Positions 35,016 through 47,096 of a DNA stretch of 64,000 bases are shown piece after piece (positions within the stretch are counted from its first letter, which is position 1; each line of letters begins with the position of its first letter). A program made the position numbers and the translations under genes. Where the stretch lies: assembly GCA_019828595.1 (NCBI GenBank), contig JAHQRK010000016.1:1302001-1366000 (forward strand). Direction: 5' to 3'. The notes beneath the pieces were generated by a model. It searched no databases. It was not told the origin of the DNA and saw nothing but the letters and a program-made list of their open reading frames with translations. Origin of the DNA: Aphanomyces cochlioides. Its lineage: Eukaryota; Oomycota; Saprolegniomycetes; Saprolegniales; Verrucalvaceae.

Positions 35016-35171
35016 AAAAATTCGCGTGGAAAATGGATTTTGAAAGCTCGGGTCTGCGGGTGGACTTGCTATCTTTGGGGACGGAGGTTGCATGTTCCTT
35101 AACGGATTGAGAATCACATGGATGTAGAACTGCGATCAGCAGACATCAATTTCGAATTAGCTCTAGATATC

Positions 35172-36473
35172 CTACCGTCTGTACGCAGCCACCACTGCAT
35201 CCACTGCCTGCTTGGCTGCCAGCTCGATATACCTACTGAGAGTCATGAATGACTGAATGGGTTGAGGTTCTTGGCCACGCGGAAGCAATGTCATCGAGTT
35301 CATCGCGTTCCAACTATCGACGACAATTTCTCCCGTCTCGAGACAACCACAAATGCCACGGGTGTCAACCATGTGCAAGATGGTTTGGATGCAACAATTG
35401 TGAGCATCCTTTGCCTCGACGACGAGCCTAACAATGCAATCAGAGTAGACAGTCTTGTGCAAGGTATTACCATCCACTTTCGTTGTTAGCAGCGCCGTGG
35501 TCCATGTGAGGAATAAGTTCGTCATTTAACACAGAGCTCCAGAGCACGATATCTCGATCGTCGTCAGGATAATACTTCCGAACCAAGTTGGAATGGATTT
35601 CTCCCGTCGCATTGTCTAATCGCAGCGTGCGATAGAGTGTATTGTCGTCCATTCTCTGGAATGCCTAGTCGAAGGCCATTGGAATTCCAGCAACTCAAAT
35701 ACCTGCTCGCCAGGCATCCTTGGACCATTGACTCCATTGAATACATCTCAGAGTGCCTTCCCAACTAGATGGAACGGAGCTGTGACTGTGTGACGGTAGA
35801 CAGCTTGGATGAGCACAACTCCATCGTGGAGAACCATGGGTCGAACACGGATAAAATCTTCTGCTGTATAATCAAGCAGACCAGCGTTGGCCATGACGGA
35901 GTGAAGGCAGCGGTACTGGCAATCAGCGATGGCATGAATCGCTGCGACGCGATGTGCAGCATGGGCTACAAGTTTGTATTCTTGCCATGTTGGGGACGCC
36001 AAAGTAGGGTTGAGCTACAAGTCATTACGACGATTTCCAATTTTGGAGTAGTGTCTTACTGTCAAACGCGGCTTCATGTGCATGGAGGCTTGCATGAGCT
36101 CGATGAATACTGCATATTCATGTACTTGAGATCGGAGTTTGTGGTTTTCCTGGATAGCACGCTTCTTTTCAAGGCGCTGTTGTTTTGCTGCGCCTTCCCA
36201 GGCCGACTTATTGACCTTCGACGCAAAATGCTTTTCTTCTGCTCTCTGCAGTTGGCTCTTGGGATCTTCAATATTTTGTCGGAGCAATTTCATTTCTCGG
36301 AGTTGTCGCGCGCGAGACGTGTTAGGATTTGGCGCTTTCCGTTGGCGGCCAGGTTTCGCCGGCAAACTTTGTACATAAACGATCTCATCGAGAAGCTGCT
36401 CATCCACCACAAATTGCATCGGAAGGTCGTCAAGGACGGTACCTGTTGCTTGCTTCTTCGTCGCAACAGACAT
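35172..36473 (-). pseudogene. Second coiled-coil/START-like family gene, disrupted
   Basis: Same layout as the gene at 29557-30858: ATG at 36473, acidic start, RKAPNPNTSRARQLRE basic/coiled-coil segment, first intron 36015-36059 (45 nt) at the same codon, and a second intron of about 40 nt at the matching place. Breaks: a TGA where the paralogue has Trp (after VGKAL, near 35750); and a frameshift after NNESGW (near 35470), where several codons are missing compared with the intact gene. Downstream the frame resumes to the stop at 35172. It could still give a truncated protein of the coiled-coil part. Confidence 0.8.
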
Positions 36474-37089
36474 GTTTCAACAGTGTACAGACTCGTCGTC
36501 ATACATTATTGCTCCGTTCGGAGAATTCTTGTCCTATGAATTTGTGCAACACCAAACCCACTCAAATACAGTGCAGGGAGAATCTCAGGCAGAGAAATCA
36601 AAGTCGCGTTGCCAAACACGACCGGTAATTCCCTGCACACACCGCCCAATGTGCTTACTTGTGCATTTCAATCGCGCTTGGCTTAAATTCCACTATTGTT
36701 AAGACGCTGTGATCAATGTGGACATTGAAATGCCAATTCCAAGGTCGTCTTCACAGGATTTGCCTCTAATCTGTAGTCTGTCTGCGGAAACTCGTGGATG
36801 ATTCGAGATGTCGGTAGCATCGACTTGTCCCCATGTTCGAATATGCTCACTCCCTCAAGGAGGAAATCTACCAGTAGCTTCTTCAGGCCGACCTCTCAAA
36901 CTGTGATCTCCCATCACGAACAACCCGACGACGTGATTTCCAACAAGGTCACGATCACACCTGCCGTTGAAAACCACACGCACTTATCGTTGACATCGTG
37001 CTCCATAGCAAGCTTGGATCTACGCTCGCTATCACAGAGGAAGGACGTCGATTCCTCTTGACGACATTGACTATCTCGGCATTGTCTTT

Positions 37090-37596
37090 ACTCACGAGAT
37101 TCAAAGTTGTGCTTGCACTTGCCAAGTTGGGGATGCCAAGTTCCCGTCCAGCTACAGTAGCACACACGCTGTCATCATCGTAAAAAGCGAGCTGTCTTAC
37201 AGACAAACGTGGTTTTTTGCGCATGGCAGCGTCGAGGAGCTCAATGAATGAAGCGTTTTCATAGAGTTGTGCTCGCAGCTTGTGGTTTTCTTGAATGGCG
37301 CGCTTCATTGTTGTCGTGCAGCACCTTCCCACGCTGACATCTTTACCCTTGAGGCAATGCATTGCTGCTTTGCCTCCTGTAGCTCGCTCTCGAGATCTTC
37401 AATCTCTCGTCGAAGCAAGTCCATTTCCCGAAGCTCGACACGTGTTGGGATTTGGCATTTTCGGTTGCTTGTCGGGCTCTGCTAATAAATTGTACACGTC
37501 AATGAGCTCCTTGAGAAGCTGGTCATCATGAGCAAAGAGTATAGGGAGGCTGTCGTGCTCACTAATCGTGCTTTGACCCTTTACTTCGTCAGTCAT
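37090..37596 (-). pseudogene. Third coiled-coil/START-like copy, truncated
   Basis: ATG at 37596 (MTDEVKGQ). The N-terminal acidic region and coiled coil match the intact gene. The frame is interrupted near 37440 (PNPNTCRAS) and near 37320, and resumes at AIQENHKLRAQ. The intron after KPRLS is present at the same position. It stops a few codons into the second exon (LASPTWQVQAQL), and the START-like part is absent. Confidence 0.75.
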
Positions 37597-38682
37597 TTCG
37601 CAAGTGGATGCCGCAGACTACCGACAAGCAGTTAGCCATCAACTTGGTTGACGATATTCTGCTTTGTAGAACTGTCCAAGAGCTCACGGCGAGACGAAGT
37701 ATGAGATAGGCACCATCAACAAAAGACTTAGGGATATCCATGCGACTTGTTCTCGAATGCATTCGCTACAGAGAGTACGTGACAGGATCTGTTGCTGTAG
37801 AAATTCAGGGAATGAGAGACAGCGACTTCAAACCCGAGTTACTACAGTGTATCAACGGGGAGTGCTTGTCTTGTGGAACACAACGTAGACCAGCATGTGT
37901 ATCATCTTCGTGGGGATGCAAGTGAATCTCCTCTGCATCTGGACATCATGTTGACCCAAGACTACAGCCAAACACACTACTTACCGTTGTCCCGGTGTTT
38001 TTGACTGAGTTCGTCTCGCTCTTGGTGCAAATGCCGGCATCGTCGAGCCAAGGAATCGAGAGGGAGAGGATGAAATGTAAGTTTGTCTATGCTCCTGACT
38101 GATCTGTTGTGCTGCAGCAGCGAATCCACAGCTGACAACGATTGGATGACCGCCCGTGTGTTTGTGATGGTGGCTTGCTATCCTTAGCAGACCACACGCA
38201 GTTTACTCAATCGCTAAACAAAGACTGGTAATTCAATTATCTACTTCGGCTGAACAAGTGTTGTGCGAACGACAAGATGGTCAACTGACGAGTGTGGTGG
38301 GGGCAGCAATTTGTGACGACTCCAGACACGTGCAGGGGTCGAAGTAACGTTGTCTAATGAAAGAACCCCAGAAAAGCGAGAGCGGCGAAGACTGCTAACG
38401 AGACGGCGGAGAGGACAATTCTCCTCAAGTGACAGTACATGATAGTGCTCTCAGAGTGCAAGTGTGATGCTACGGAGCCCGTAAGCACGATGGCGTGAGA
38501 TCGAGCACGTCTCTGTCTCCCTCAAGAAAGTGCTGTGGAGAGAATCGCTTGGTGCGGCAAATGCTCATGGCGCGCATCAAGAAGCAGTGAAAGAAAGTAA
38601 CTGGATAATAATATAATCTCTGAGCTAATCAAACAAGTCGATATGAAACTTAATGGTGAATTAATACCAATTATACACCGCG
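37597..38682. other. Intergenic stretch upstream of NPRL2-like gene
   Basis: About 1.1 kb with no recognisable gene or repeat. It must contain the NPRL2 promoter; no clear element stands out. Confidence 0.35.
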
Positions 38683-40391
38683 ATGCCTGGTCATCACTTC
38701 CAGTTTGAGATGATCCAAGGCATCTTCTATAGCGAGTTCGACAACATTGCAGGTCCTCAAATCATCTACCAGGCACCTCCCAAGTATGCACGGACGCATT
38801 GTAACCTTTAATCTTGTTCACGTGTTGTAACTAGTGCACTAAGCAACGAGGTTTTTGACAGTGTGTCGGGGTATATCATCATCGACAAGGCGTTATGCGG
38901 CAAAATTATCACAGGTTTGGCTGCTCCATCGCTCTGTCAAACCATAACAGTGCATCGTGCTACTAGTTTGCCCCCAGGATATCAAGATTGTGGGATATCC
39001 AGTCTGCATTGAAGATGACAAGTATCATCGAAATGCGTTGCTTTTCAACATTGGTATTGGAATGCTTAGCGCAAATATTTGACTCCACGACTCCCTAGGT
39101 TTTATCTTCCACAAAGAAGCGGACGCAATTCCTTACAAACCAATTTTACGCAAGCTTGGCACCTTGATGGAAAGCATGGAGAAAGAAATGGGATTCCTGT
39201 CGAAGGAATCAACAAAGGTACGAGAGTTATTTCAAGACGCAGTGCTCATTCAACGCAGGCGACTCTAGAAACAATCTTACCGTCTATTCTCAGCGATCTT
39301 ACGCTCTACGGCGAAAGCACGATCACAATCGACCCTGCGAACATCATCAACCTCAAAGTGTTCCAGAAACTACCCCCCCCACCAAATGTGTGTGACCATG
39401 AAGTTCCAGTGGCCATACGTGACCTCAAAGATCTCCTCAAAAATAGCGGTAAGATGTTGTGGAGCTCTCTGGATTCAACTCGAGGTAGTTGAATGGGATT
39501 TGGCTCTTCAAAAAATTGTTCCTCATATCGACGGTGTTAACTACGTTAAAAGGATAGCTATTGTATCTGAAGTCGACATTTCTATCGGTAAGTCTTTCGT
39601 TGGCCGCTCAGCATTTGCCTAACGTGTGTCGTAGTTAAAAACTGTCTTCGTCAATTGCTGTACTATGGATGTATCACCATGATTGACATTTTCCTCCATT
39701 CAAATATTTATGCCACGACAATTAAAATTTACGATTTCTTCAACAATGCAGCCCTCCAGGTGAAATCCTTCATGTTGTGATGTTTGACATTCAATCACGC
39801 AAATTTAGCAAGCCTGCCTATCATATATTTGTAAAGATGACGACTCGCAGCCTTCATTTTCCACTGTATTTGCCCTTTACTGTGCTTTGCAACCAAACAC
39901 CCCCGTCGGTCACATGTGGACGTCGTGCGTATATCCAAATAACTTCCATTTTGAGTAATTTATTAGGCATCCCAAGCTGATGACGCAAATTGACTTGCGA
40001 CGATTTATTACCTTTGGTCTGATCCACGGATTTCTCCGGCGAATTCATCGATATCCTGTTGCTATTGATCGCATTGCCAGAACCCAACCACTCTCCTCGT
40101 CCCCGTCGTCACTGAATTTAGCTCCCTCGAATCTCACTACTGGTGGACTACCAATTCGATCTGCAGTCAAAACAACCCCTCCACAGCATGGTATATTATA
40201 TTATATCCCAGTGTCAAATACATAACTGATTGTTTTTAGGGGCAACACGTGGATCGCCTGATAAGGAAAAGGTGAAAAAAATGTTGGATGGTGAACACAA
40301 CACGGACGAAATTTGTTGTACGCACATGATACGGAATTCGGACCTGGAAAATATGCTGGCAAGTGATGCTTATTGCTTTGTCCACAAGTGA
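38683..40391 (+). CDS. NPRL2: NPRL2-like GATOR1 subunit (multi-exon)
   Basis: NPRL2 with NPRL3 and DEPDC5 forms GATOR1, the GAP for Rag GTPases that switches off TORC1 at the lysosome or vacuole when amino acids are short. Conserved blocks come in order along the plus strand. IQGIFYSEFD..GPQIIYQ begins at the ATG (38683). SGYIIIDKALCGKIIT follows a 51-nt intron (38784-38834), then KIVGYPVCIEDDKYHRNALL. Next are KPILRKLGTLMESMEKE, INLKVFQKLPPPPNV, WDLALQKIVPHIDGVNY and RQLLYYGCITMIDIF. LRRFITFGLIHGFLRRI lies at about 40000. The end is MLDGEHNTDEIC. Stop TGA is at 40389. At least seven exons are needed. Most boundaries are GT-AG and under 60 nt; the donor after KIIT (near 38914) does not give a perfect frame and remains open. 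Confidence 0.92.
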
Positions 40392-40723
40392 TGTCATTAA
40401 AAATGTTTCTGTGTGTCAGGTTAACATCCCCCGCATTCGATCGCATCAATGCAGCCTGATTCATTCTGCCTGTTTAGTTGAGTGTGAAGTAGATTTTATC
40501 TCTCATTAATTCTATTTCGTGGATGAAGGAACAATTGTGGTCTAGCAGACAAAGAAGGAACATATTTTGAAACGTGAAAACTAATAATCTGACAGTGTAT
40601 TATATAATGAAGGTTGTCACTAATTGGAGGATATAACAGGACAGTGTAATTTTATCAAAGAGAACTGATTGGTGCAAGATAAATATCTCGCGTCATCAGG
40701 GAGGAAAAGGGTCGTGGGCTAAG
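40392..40723. other. Intergenic stretch between NPRL2-like and FCP1-like genes
   Basis: AT-rich, with no gene or repeat recognised; holds the FCP1 promoter region. Confidence 0.35.
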
Positions 40724-43032
40724 ATGGCAACGAATACGTTGATTAGACTTAGGTGTGCCACGCAGTTGGATGTACAATGGCGGCTGAGTGATGGAGTGGT
40801 AGTCAAGGAGGGTGATGTTTTGGCTGAGCTCATGACACTTGAGAAAACCACTTCGACCGTCTTGGCTTCACCAGTGTATGGTACATTGAAAATTCTGCAA
40901 GAGCGTCAAAATGAAAGCAATGGCGAGGTGGACGTTGGCTACATTATCGTGTGCCAGCATGACTTAGTAAGAGACAATCTTTGTCTTATGTGCATGTACA
41001 AGTTCGAAGACGGGGCACGACATACAGTCAAAGTCATCTTGAATGATGGCCAAGCCATGCATGTGAGCGAAACCCAAGCGAGTACGTTCTGCAATACTAT
41101 ACACTCTTATTGATAATATGTGGATTGCTAGAGCAAATGGATAATGACAATATTGCTCGCATGTTGAAAAATGCAAAATTGACACTCGTTCTTGATTTGG
41201 ACCACACGTTGCTCCATGCAGTGCGGCACGAAGATCTTATCGATCCGATTGAAAACTACAGTAACACATTCAAATCTCGCGATAACACCAACGCAAGTGT
41301 AGAGGATATTATACATTTTGAAATCCCTGGAATTCCAACACCTCACGTGTTGAAGTTGCGTCCTGGCCTCTCCACATTTTTGAACGAACTCTCTTCCAAG
41401 TATGAAATGTGGATATACACGCATGGCACTCGCCAGTACGCCGAAAAGATTGCCGAAATCATCGACCCAAATCAAACCTACTTTGGAGGTCGCATTGTAT
41501 CGCGTTCTGACACTCCAGACATTGGTCACAAATCGTTGAAGCTGTTATTTCCTTCGTGTGATGACTCAATGATTATTGTTTTGGATGACAGAATTGATGT
41601 TTGGAAAGTATGCCATCTCCTGTAAATGCGTTTGTGACGAATTTCGTAGGAGAACTACGAAAATGTATTTATTATCGAAGCATATCGATACTTCAATACC
41701 CGAGCCGAGATCAATAATGCTTCAGGCAAGTCTGGTCAATCTGATGGGACAAAAGAGGATGCTCATCTAACGAAAGCATGCCGTGTCTTGAAGGTTACAT
41801 CGATATTTCGTATAAAAAACAATAGTGAGTACCCTAGAACGCCCACGAACGATTTTTTCTGCCCGGTGGTGCCCTCGATGTTGAGACTCAGCGATCAGGT
41901 CGCGGTCGGAGCGTAAAAAAGATTATGTTGAATGTAAGAGACAAATGCAAATTCAAAATCTAACTCACGCGTCTGTGTAGCTGAGACACGAAGTATTCAA
42001 GGGATGCAATATTGTTTTTAGTGGTGTAATTCCCCAACACAAGCCTCCCGAGACAGATTATTTATGGAAGCTTGCTCTGTCATTTGGAGCTCGGCCAAGC
42101 TTGACGTTGGATGATTTTCCTATCACGCATCTGATCATAGATCCTCGTCGTTTGGGCTCTAAGAAATACATGGAGGTGGGTCCATGAAACATGACATTGT
42201 TCGTAACTGTACGAAAAGGCCAAAGAAAAGGGAAATGTGCTCATGATTGAACCACAGTGGTTGGTTGATTCAGCATCAGAATGGATGCGCTTGGACGAGG
42301 CAAAGTATGCCATTTCGACAAGTCGAAAAACACCGGAAGTGGAAACAAAGGAACCGATAGAAGAGGGGCAACAAGAAGAGGAATCAAAGAAAGAAGAAAC
42401 TCCAATGGCGCCCGTTATTAGTCAAGTCAAGCTAAACAAACAACCGGTACTTATCTGACACAATAGTTTCATCATTCAGCTTAGATTAAAGGGATATTAG
42501 CGTCTCCTCAGACTGGCGACCAGCAGCCCAAGAAAAGTGTTCGTTTTGCAGAAGAAGAAAAGCCTGCTGCCTCAAAACCACAATTTGGAAATCTTCCTAA
42601 GAGTCGAGTGGCTGTAAAGAATGGACCAAGACCCGCAATCATAAGTCCAAAAGGTGTTGTTGCCAGTGGCGGTTCATTAGAGTTTGTGTCAAAAATATCA
42701 CAGCTCAAATCAAGAGCGGTTGTACCACCGAGGTTTAATCGAGTCGTCGCTCAGCAAGAAGCTTCTCGTGCAGCCAGTCCAGACCCTCCAAGGGATGTTG
42801 ACGATATTTTCAGCAAATATGAGGCAGCCGAAGAAGAGGAGGAAAAGCAGCTTCAACCTAAGCGTAAATCCGAATTGTTTCAAGAGAGAAGTAAAAAGAA
42901 ACAAAAAGAAACAATCCAAGAATCTGATGATGAAGACGATGATGCGGTATGTGGAATATATTTCAGGATGAATAGAGTCGTGACGTTTTGTAGGTGGATG
43001 ATTTAGACGATGAATTGTTCAATGACACCTAG
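40724..43032 (+). CDS. FCP1: FCP1-type RNA polymerase II CTD phosphatase
   Basis: FCP1 removes phosphate from Ser2/Ser5 of the Pol II C-terminal repeats so that polymerase can be reused. Exon 1 (40724-41081) carries the biotinyl/lipoyl-like N-terminus (VVVKEGDVLAELMTLEKTTS) and a CxHD...LCLMC segment. Intron 41082-41131 (50 nt). Then comes the FCPH catalytic domain with the DxDxT motif LVLDLDHTLLH near residue 141, LRPGLSTFLNELS, MWIYTHGTRQYA and the second acid motif IIVLDDRIDVW. After three further short introns there is a BRCT domain (GCNIVFSGVIP...THLIIDPRR...VLMIEPQWLVDSASEW). The C-terminal tail is acidic and lysine-rich and ends VDDLDDELFNDT, much like animal FCP1 tails that bind TFIIF. 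Stop TAG at 43030. Confidence 0.93.
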
Positions 43033-43299
43033 TAACGAAGTTAAATGCAGAGTTTTCTCTTTCGAAACGTAGATGGTAGAAAATGCTGTATCATAAGCTT
43101 CGGAATTAACATCACTATCATATTTTCTGTTCAGCTAGTTGTCATTTTAAACGACTTTCAGTACAAGATGATTGACACCGAGAACTTGTAGAATCATAGG
43201 AACTTTTCGTCTTGTATTTTGACCTCAAAGGTTTAGATAGATGAGCCAATGATTAATCATGAAAACTATGGGGAAACCGTCAAACTGTGAACAGTTGAC

Positions 43300-44163
43300 A
43301 TGCTCGACCTTGAAGAGAATAAATGGAGGGACAATAAACTCATTGAGTTGTTTGAGCTACTTGATCAAAATCACTCAGGTTGAAATTCTGTGATTAGTTA
43401 TTTACCTCAGAGCTAGGCGAGATAGTACGCCTAACATTATTCCACGAGAGGTGACCCATCATGTAGGATGCTGAAGAAATGCGAATACTGGGTTGCATTA
43501 TTACTGGCAGCTCAAACATGCCTAGTATTGAGGAAAGCAGGTATCACGTCTGCTCCATCTCGGGCCAAATGTTTAAAATTTATGATAAGGGCTCAAATCG
43601 ATCGCGCTGATCTTGACAAGAATGCTACGATTGAGTATGTCAGCCAGTCCAACACAACAATTATTTGCTGCGTAGCTTGAATGAATGGCTTGCATTTGCC
43701 CAGTCCACCTCTTTGTACGAATTGGCACCAAAAGACTTCAATGTGTGCTGTGAGACCTACCTGGAGCGTGTCCATATGATACTGGACAATCAACTATGGC
43801 AACCATTTCAAGATAGCATCAGACTTCCGCCACTTTTGGCCTCAAAGAGCAAAAGAAAAGTAGTCCAATTGGCCGAAGTTCAAGAGCTTCAAATGGAAGC
43901 GAAAGCAATTCAATCGACGTGGTTTTGGGGACAGTGTGCCGAGTGTTCCTTAAGTGGGAGGATTTCTTGTCTTGAATGTGGAGTAGAATTGTTAAATCGA
44001 CACAGATACTATTGACATTTTGTAGGCATTTCTTTGTCTTGACCATGGGATTGAGCATGCAATGAAACACATGCACTCACTGGCAACCGAAAGTAATCCT
44101 CACGGAGAGCCATGTGATCTCAGTAGCAAAACATTCAAGTTTTATTCAAGTAGTAACTGGTGA
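43300..44163 (+). CDS. EF-hand protein with C-terminal B-box-like zinc motif (gene model tentative)
   Basis: Assembled from short exons. The start MLDLEENKWRDNK at 43300 leads to a Ca-loop-like DQNHSGELGEIV across a 32-nt intron. A second loop, ADLDKNATIEYVSQ, lies near 43605-43660. A helical region (43690-43920) follows, and then the last exons give CAECSLSGRISCLECG joined (over a 46-nt intron) to AFLCLDHGIEHAMKHMH, a Cys/His pattern like a B-box zinc finger. Stop TGA at 44161. Exon joins around 43440-43460 are uncertain and one would need an implausibly short intron, so a disrupted gene is possible. Partner and role unknown; Ca-binding and zinc binding are inferred from spacing only. Confidence 0.5.
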
Positions 44164-44534
44164 CATTTTCTAGGTTGTGAAACCCAACGAAAAAAAGCCT
44201 CCAAACTCTCTCGAGACAACTCTTGTTGTGTTATGTAGGCTGAATACAACAGATTGGAGAGTCTGCTTACAATATATGCATTAATATACAAATAGCATGT
44301 CGGCAGTGTATTTGACATTCACTTGGATTCCAATCGCCTTTTGCCTTCAAGGATTGTCTTGTTGATTGCCGCAATTTGCTCCTTGGCTGAATGTTTTGGA
44401 TACCGCCATTCAATCATGTCCAAAAGTGAATTCTCGAGTGAATTTCCAGTCCATTTCATCCATGGGAAATCGCAATCGGGCCTGAGGATAATTAAGCCTC
44501 ATAGAGAGATGAACCAACCTTGTCTTTGTTTCAA
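44164..44534. other. Convergent intergenic stretch
   Basis: No feature recognised. Lies between the 3' ends of the EF-hand-like and Myb-like genes. Confidence 0.3.
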
Positions 44535-45638
44535 CTATCCTTTGGCGCTTTGTGTCTGGCAAAATTCGACGTGGCATATATCCTGCAGCAAACGAATCAC
44601 GGCTTAAAACATTAAGAATATCACATACCCTCGGGTGGAGGAGGTGGTCGTCTGATGAAGGTCCGATACTCAATTTCGTCTGTTCCGACTCCATAGAGTT
44701 CACACAAGGAATCAATTTTTCGCTTGTGAGATATATCCATCGAGGAATTTGAGTCATAGCTTTTCTCATCGCTGAAATTTTGCTCTTGTCTGAACTTCAG
44801 CTTGTCGGCGATGCAATTTAGTTTGCTCACTTTATCAATCCTTGGACTTGTCAGGGAATTCATGGCCGCCGAATGTCCATGTGAAAAAGCAGGAGATCTC
44901 CCCAAAATTCCAGGTGTTTGTGAAAGTCTACGAATGGAAGGAGGTGTACTCTTGATAGATGAGTTGTTGGCCAAGTTCTTTCTCATCGCAGCAAGAGCTT
45001 TTGTGAAGTTAAAACTTCCTGATGTCATTCCAATTTTCTTAGGAGTGACAGCCGACTCACACATTTGTTTCCATCTAATCAAGTACTATGATGCATAATT
45101 TAAAGGCAGATGACCCACCGTTCATGACACTGTCTTCCACTCTTATTTGTAAAATGTAATGCTATCTCATTCCAGTTCTTGGTCCCGTACTCGTGCACCA
45201 ATGCCTTCATTTTCACTTCGTCCTATTAGAGCAGCCTTAAATCTCCCTAATATCAACAAATGAGTACCTCAATAGTCCAACTGCTTTTGACAGCATTGTA
45301 AGGCGAAGGTCCAGCCTACAAGTTCCTCAGTCATGACACTTCACGCGTGGCTGATCAAAATCCACGTTTGGAATAACGTACAAGTTTGTCGTGGATTAAT
45401 CTACAAATATTTCAGTTAGATTTCGCGCAAGAAGTCAAGTAGATTGGGCTTGGACATCTAACTCACCTCTTCTCCGTCAACCCAAACTGGTCTTTGGTCA
45501 CAGTCGAAAACATGGGAATATTCTCTTTGTCTACAGGCAGCCACGATAAGATATTCTCGTGAAGAGAGTGCCATCACCTGCTTCATAATCCAGTGTCCTC
45601 TTCAGCATATTCGTCTTCAATTGTTGAGTCGGCGTCAT
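44535..45638 (-). CDS. Single-repeat Myb/SANT-like protein
   Basis: Start ATG at 45638 (MTPTQQLKTNMLKRTLDYEA). A 46-nt intron leads to DKENIPMFSTVTKDQFGLTEK. Further exons carry SSWTIE and, after an intron, DEVKMKALVHEYGTKNWNEI followed by ALHFTNKSGRQCHERWV: one Myb repeat with the expected three aromatic positions (W of SSWT, W of KNWNEIA, W of RERWV-type). The rest (44640-45080) is basic and Ser-rich, and includes a proline run before a final short exon ending near 44535. One Myb repeat is fewer than in classic R2R3 regulators; a second may be lost or hidden. Probably a nuclear DNA-binding protein. The last exon join is the least sure. Confidence 0.6.
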
Positions 45639-46227
45639 GGTTTTTTCACTTGGCGCCTTTCCCTCTCTACTGTATCGCGCCAACTGGAGATATCTTATCC
45701 GGACAGGATATTTAAACCTAATTAATGTAAGACACTTAAATAGTGTTATACGTATTTGTTTGACGAAGGGATATGCTGATGAGAGACTTGGGATTGACCA
45801 ATCTATAGGAATATACAGCTTACAGCAAACATGGGCAATCTGAAGCATCTTCCCAGTGTACTCGGGTCGCGTCATTGGAGGAAATCACGCCTATGCTGGC
45901 CGCTTACTATCCCCCTGACTAAAGGAGACAGCAAGTAGAAGATGTTATCACAAGTCAGATCTCCTGAACTCTGAACAGCAATGACACGTTTCCATTTGCG
46001 TTTCCTACCTTGCTATTATCGTTGTAGCCATTGACAAATCGCTGCACTACGACACCTGATTGTCCAGCATAGCTATACGACCTGTATCTACAACAGGAAT
46101 AGCACATTTCCAAATTCGTGAGCCTCAGGACAAGAACTTATTGCACTGCACGACTATGTTCTCGGTACTCGTGGTCATTCAACATAATACACTAGTTCTA
46201 ATCTACTACTATTAATAGTATGCATTA
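45639..46227. other. Intergenic stretch left of nested MITEs
   Basis: No gene supported; AT-rich with several short direct repeats but nothing I can assign. Confidence 0.35.
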
Positions 46228-46696
46228 GGGCCTGGTCGCTAAACATTCCATCCCTGCTACAGGAACGAATTCAGGCTTCTGATTGGTCAATCACACAAAT
46301 TTCCGGATAATAAGTCCATGCTTTTCGGATAAACTCAGGGCGGAACGCGCAGAGATGATCCATCTCTGCTTCAACAAGTCCGTTGCTGCTTCAGACACAT
46401 TTTCAAGAAAATCGAAAAAATACTTCCTGATGAGGCCCTGGTCGCGATATTAACCAGAGCATAAACAGGGGCAAAAAACCGGAGCACGGTGGATGTGATT
46501 GGCTTGTTATATCCGGATACCGGATATCCTTCTGGTTTTTTCATAATTTTCAAAAACAGAGGTGATTCACCTCTGTTTATGAATATTCTGCTCTGGTTTT
46601 TGCAATCCGGTTAATTTCGCGACCAGGCCTGAGATTTTTCAAAAATTTCCGGATAACGTTCCTGCCAGGCAGGAACGAAAAGTTATAGCGACCAGC
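46228..46696. mobile_element. Outer MITE-like element, interrupted by an inner MITE
   Basis: The left end GGGCCTGGTCGCTA (46228) is mirrored by TAGCGACCAGC (46686-46696) at the right. Both resemble the ends of the inner element and of the MITE at 12739, so these are probably one PIF/Harbinger-like group. The outer flanks show no exact target duplication. A short hairpin (CAGAGATG/CATCTCTG) lies near 46350-46370. The Helitron array begins 10 bp beyond its right end. Confidence 0.55.
46434..46629. mobile_element. Inner 196-bp MITE with TGA target duplication
   Basis: Ends GGCCCTGGTCGCGATATTAA (left) and inverted GGCCTGGTCGCGAAATTAA (right), flanked by TGA on both sides (46431-46433, 46630-46632). 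A near-perfect palindrome with 12-bp arms (AAACAGAGGTGA) sits at 46554-46578. Non-coding. Confidence 0.75.
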
Positions 46697-46762
46697 TTTG
46701 CACCAATCTATTACTTAAGGCTCTAACGCAACACGTAAGTACGAGACTAAGTACGAGAGTAA

Positions 46763-46832
46763 TTTTTACATACAAACGTCAAGTCAACAAATGAGCAATT
46801 TTTATATACTTTATCCAAGTACAAAATGAGCA
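46763..46832 (+). repeat. Minisatellite unit in Helitron 5' region (1 copy, unit 1)
   Basis: A ~71-bp module made of ACATACAAACG.CAAGTCAACA plus TATATACTTTATCCAAGTAC, each half ending AAATGAGCAA. It occurs once here and in higher numbers in later units. Confidence 0.8.
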
Positions 46833-47096
46833 ATTTGAGACAAGTTCGTTCATAGTAGTCAGCACTTCCAACCAACATCAACTCATTTGACCACTCAAGG
46901 TTGTATTGCCCCATATCCATGGCAAATATCCATTTGTCAATTATTTGGTGTGTTGCTCTCTAATTGGTGTCATGTTTTGTCACGATGCTCCCATGATGCT
47001 GGACGTGGCAGTTGTCGATAATATTAATAATCATTCCACATACAAAATGAAAATATTGTCCTATTATTTAAAATAATACCTGCCAAAGACGAGATG

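Noticed and set aside
44323..44607. Plus-strand 94-codon frame opposite the Myb-like gene
   Set aside because: It overlaps the antisense of the Myb-like last exons and shows no independent features.
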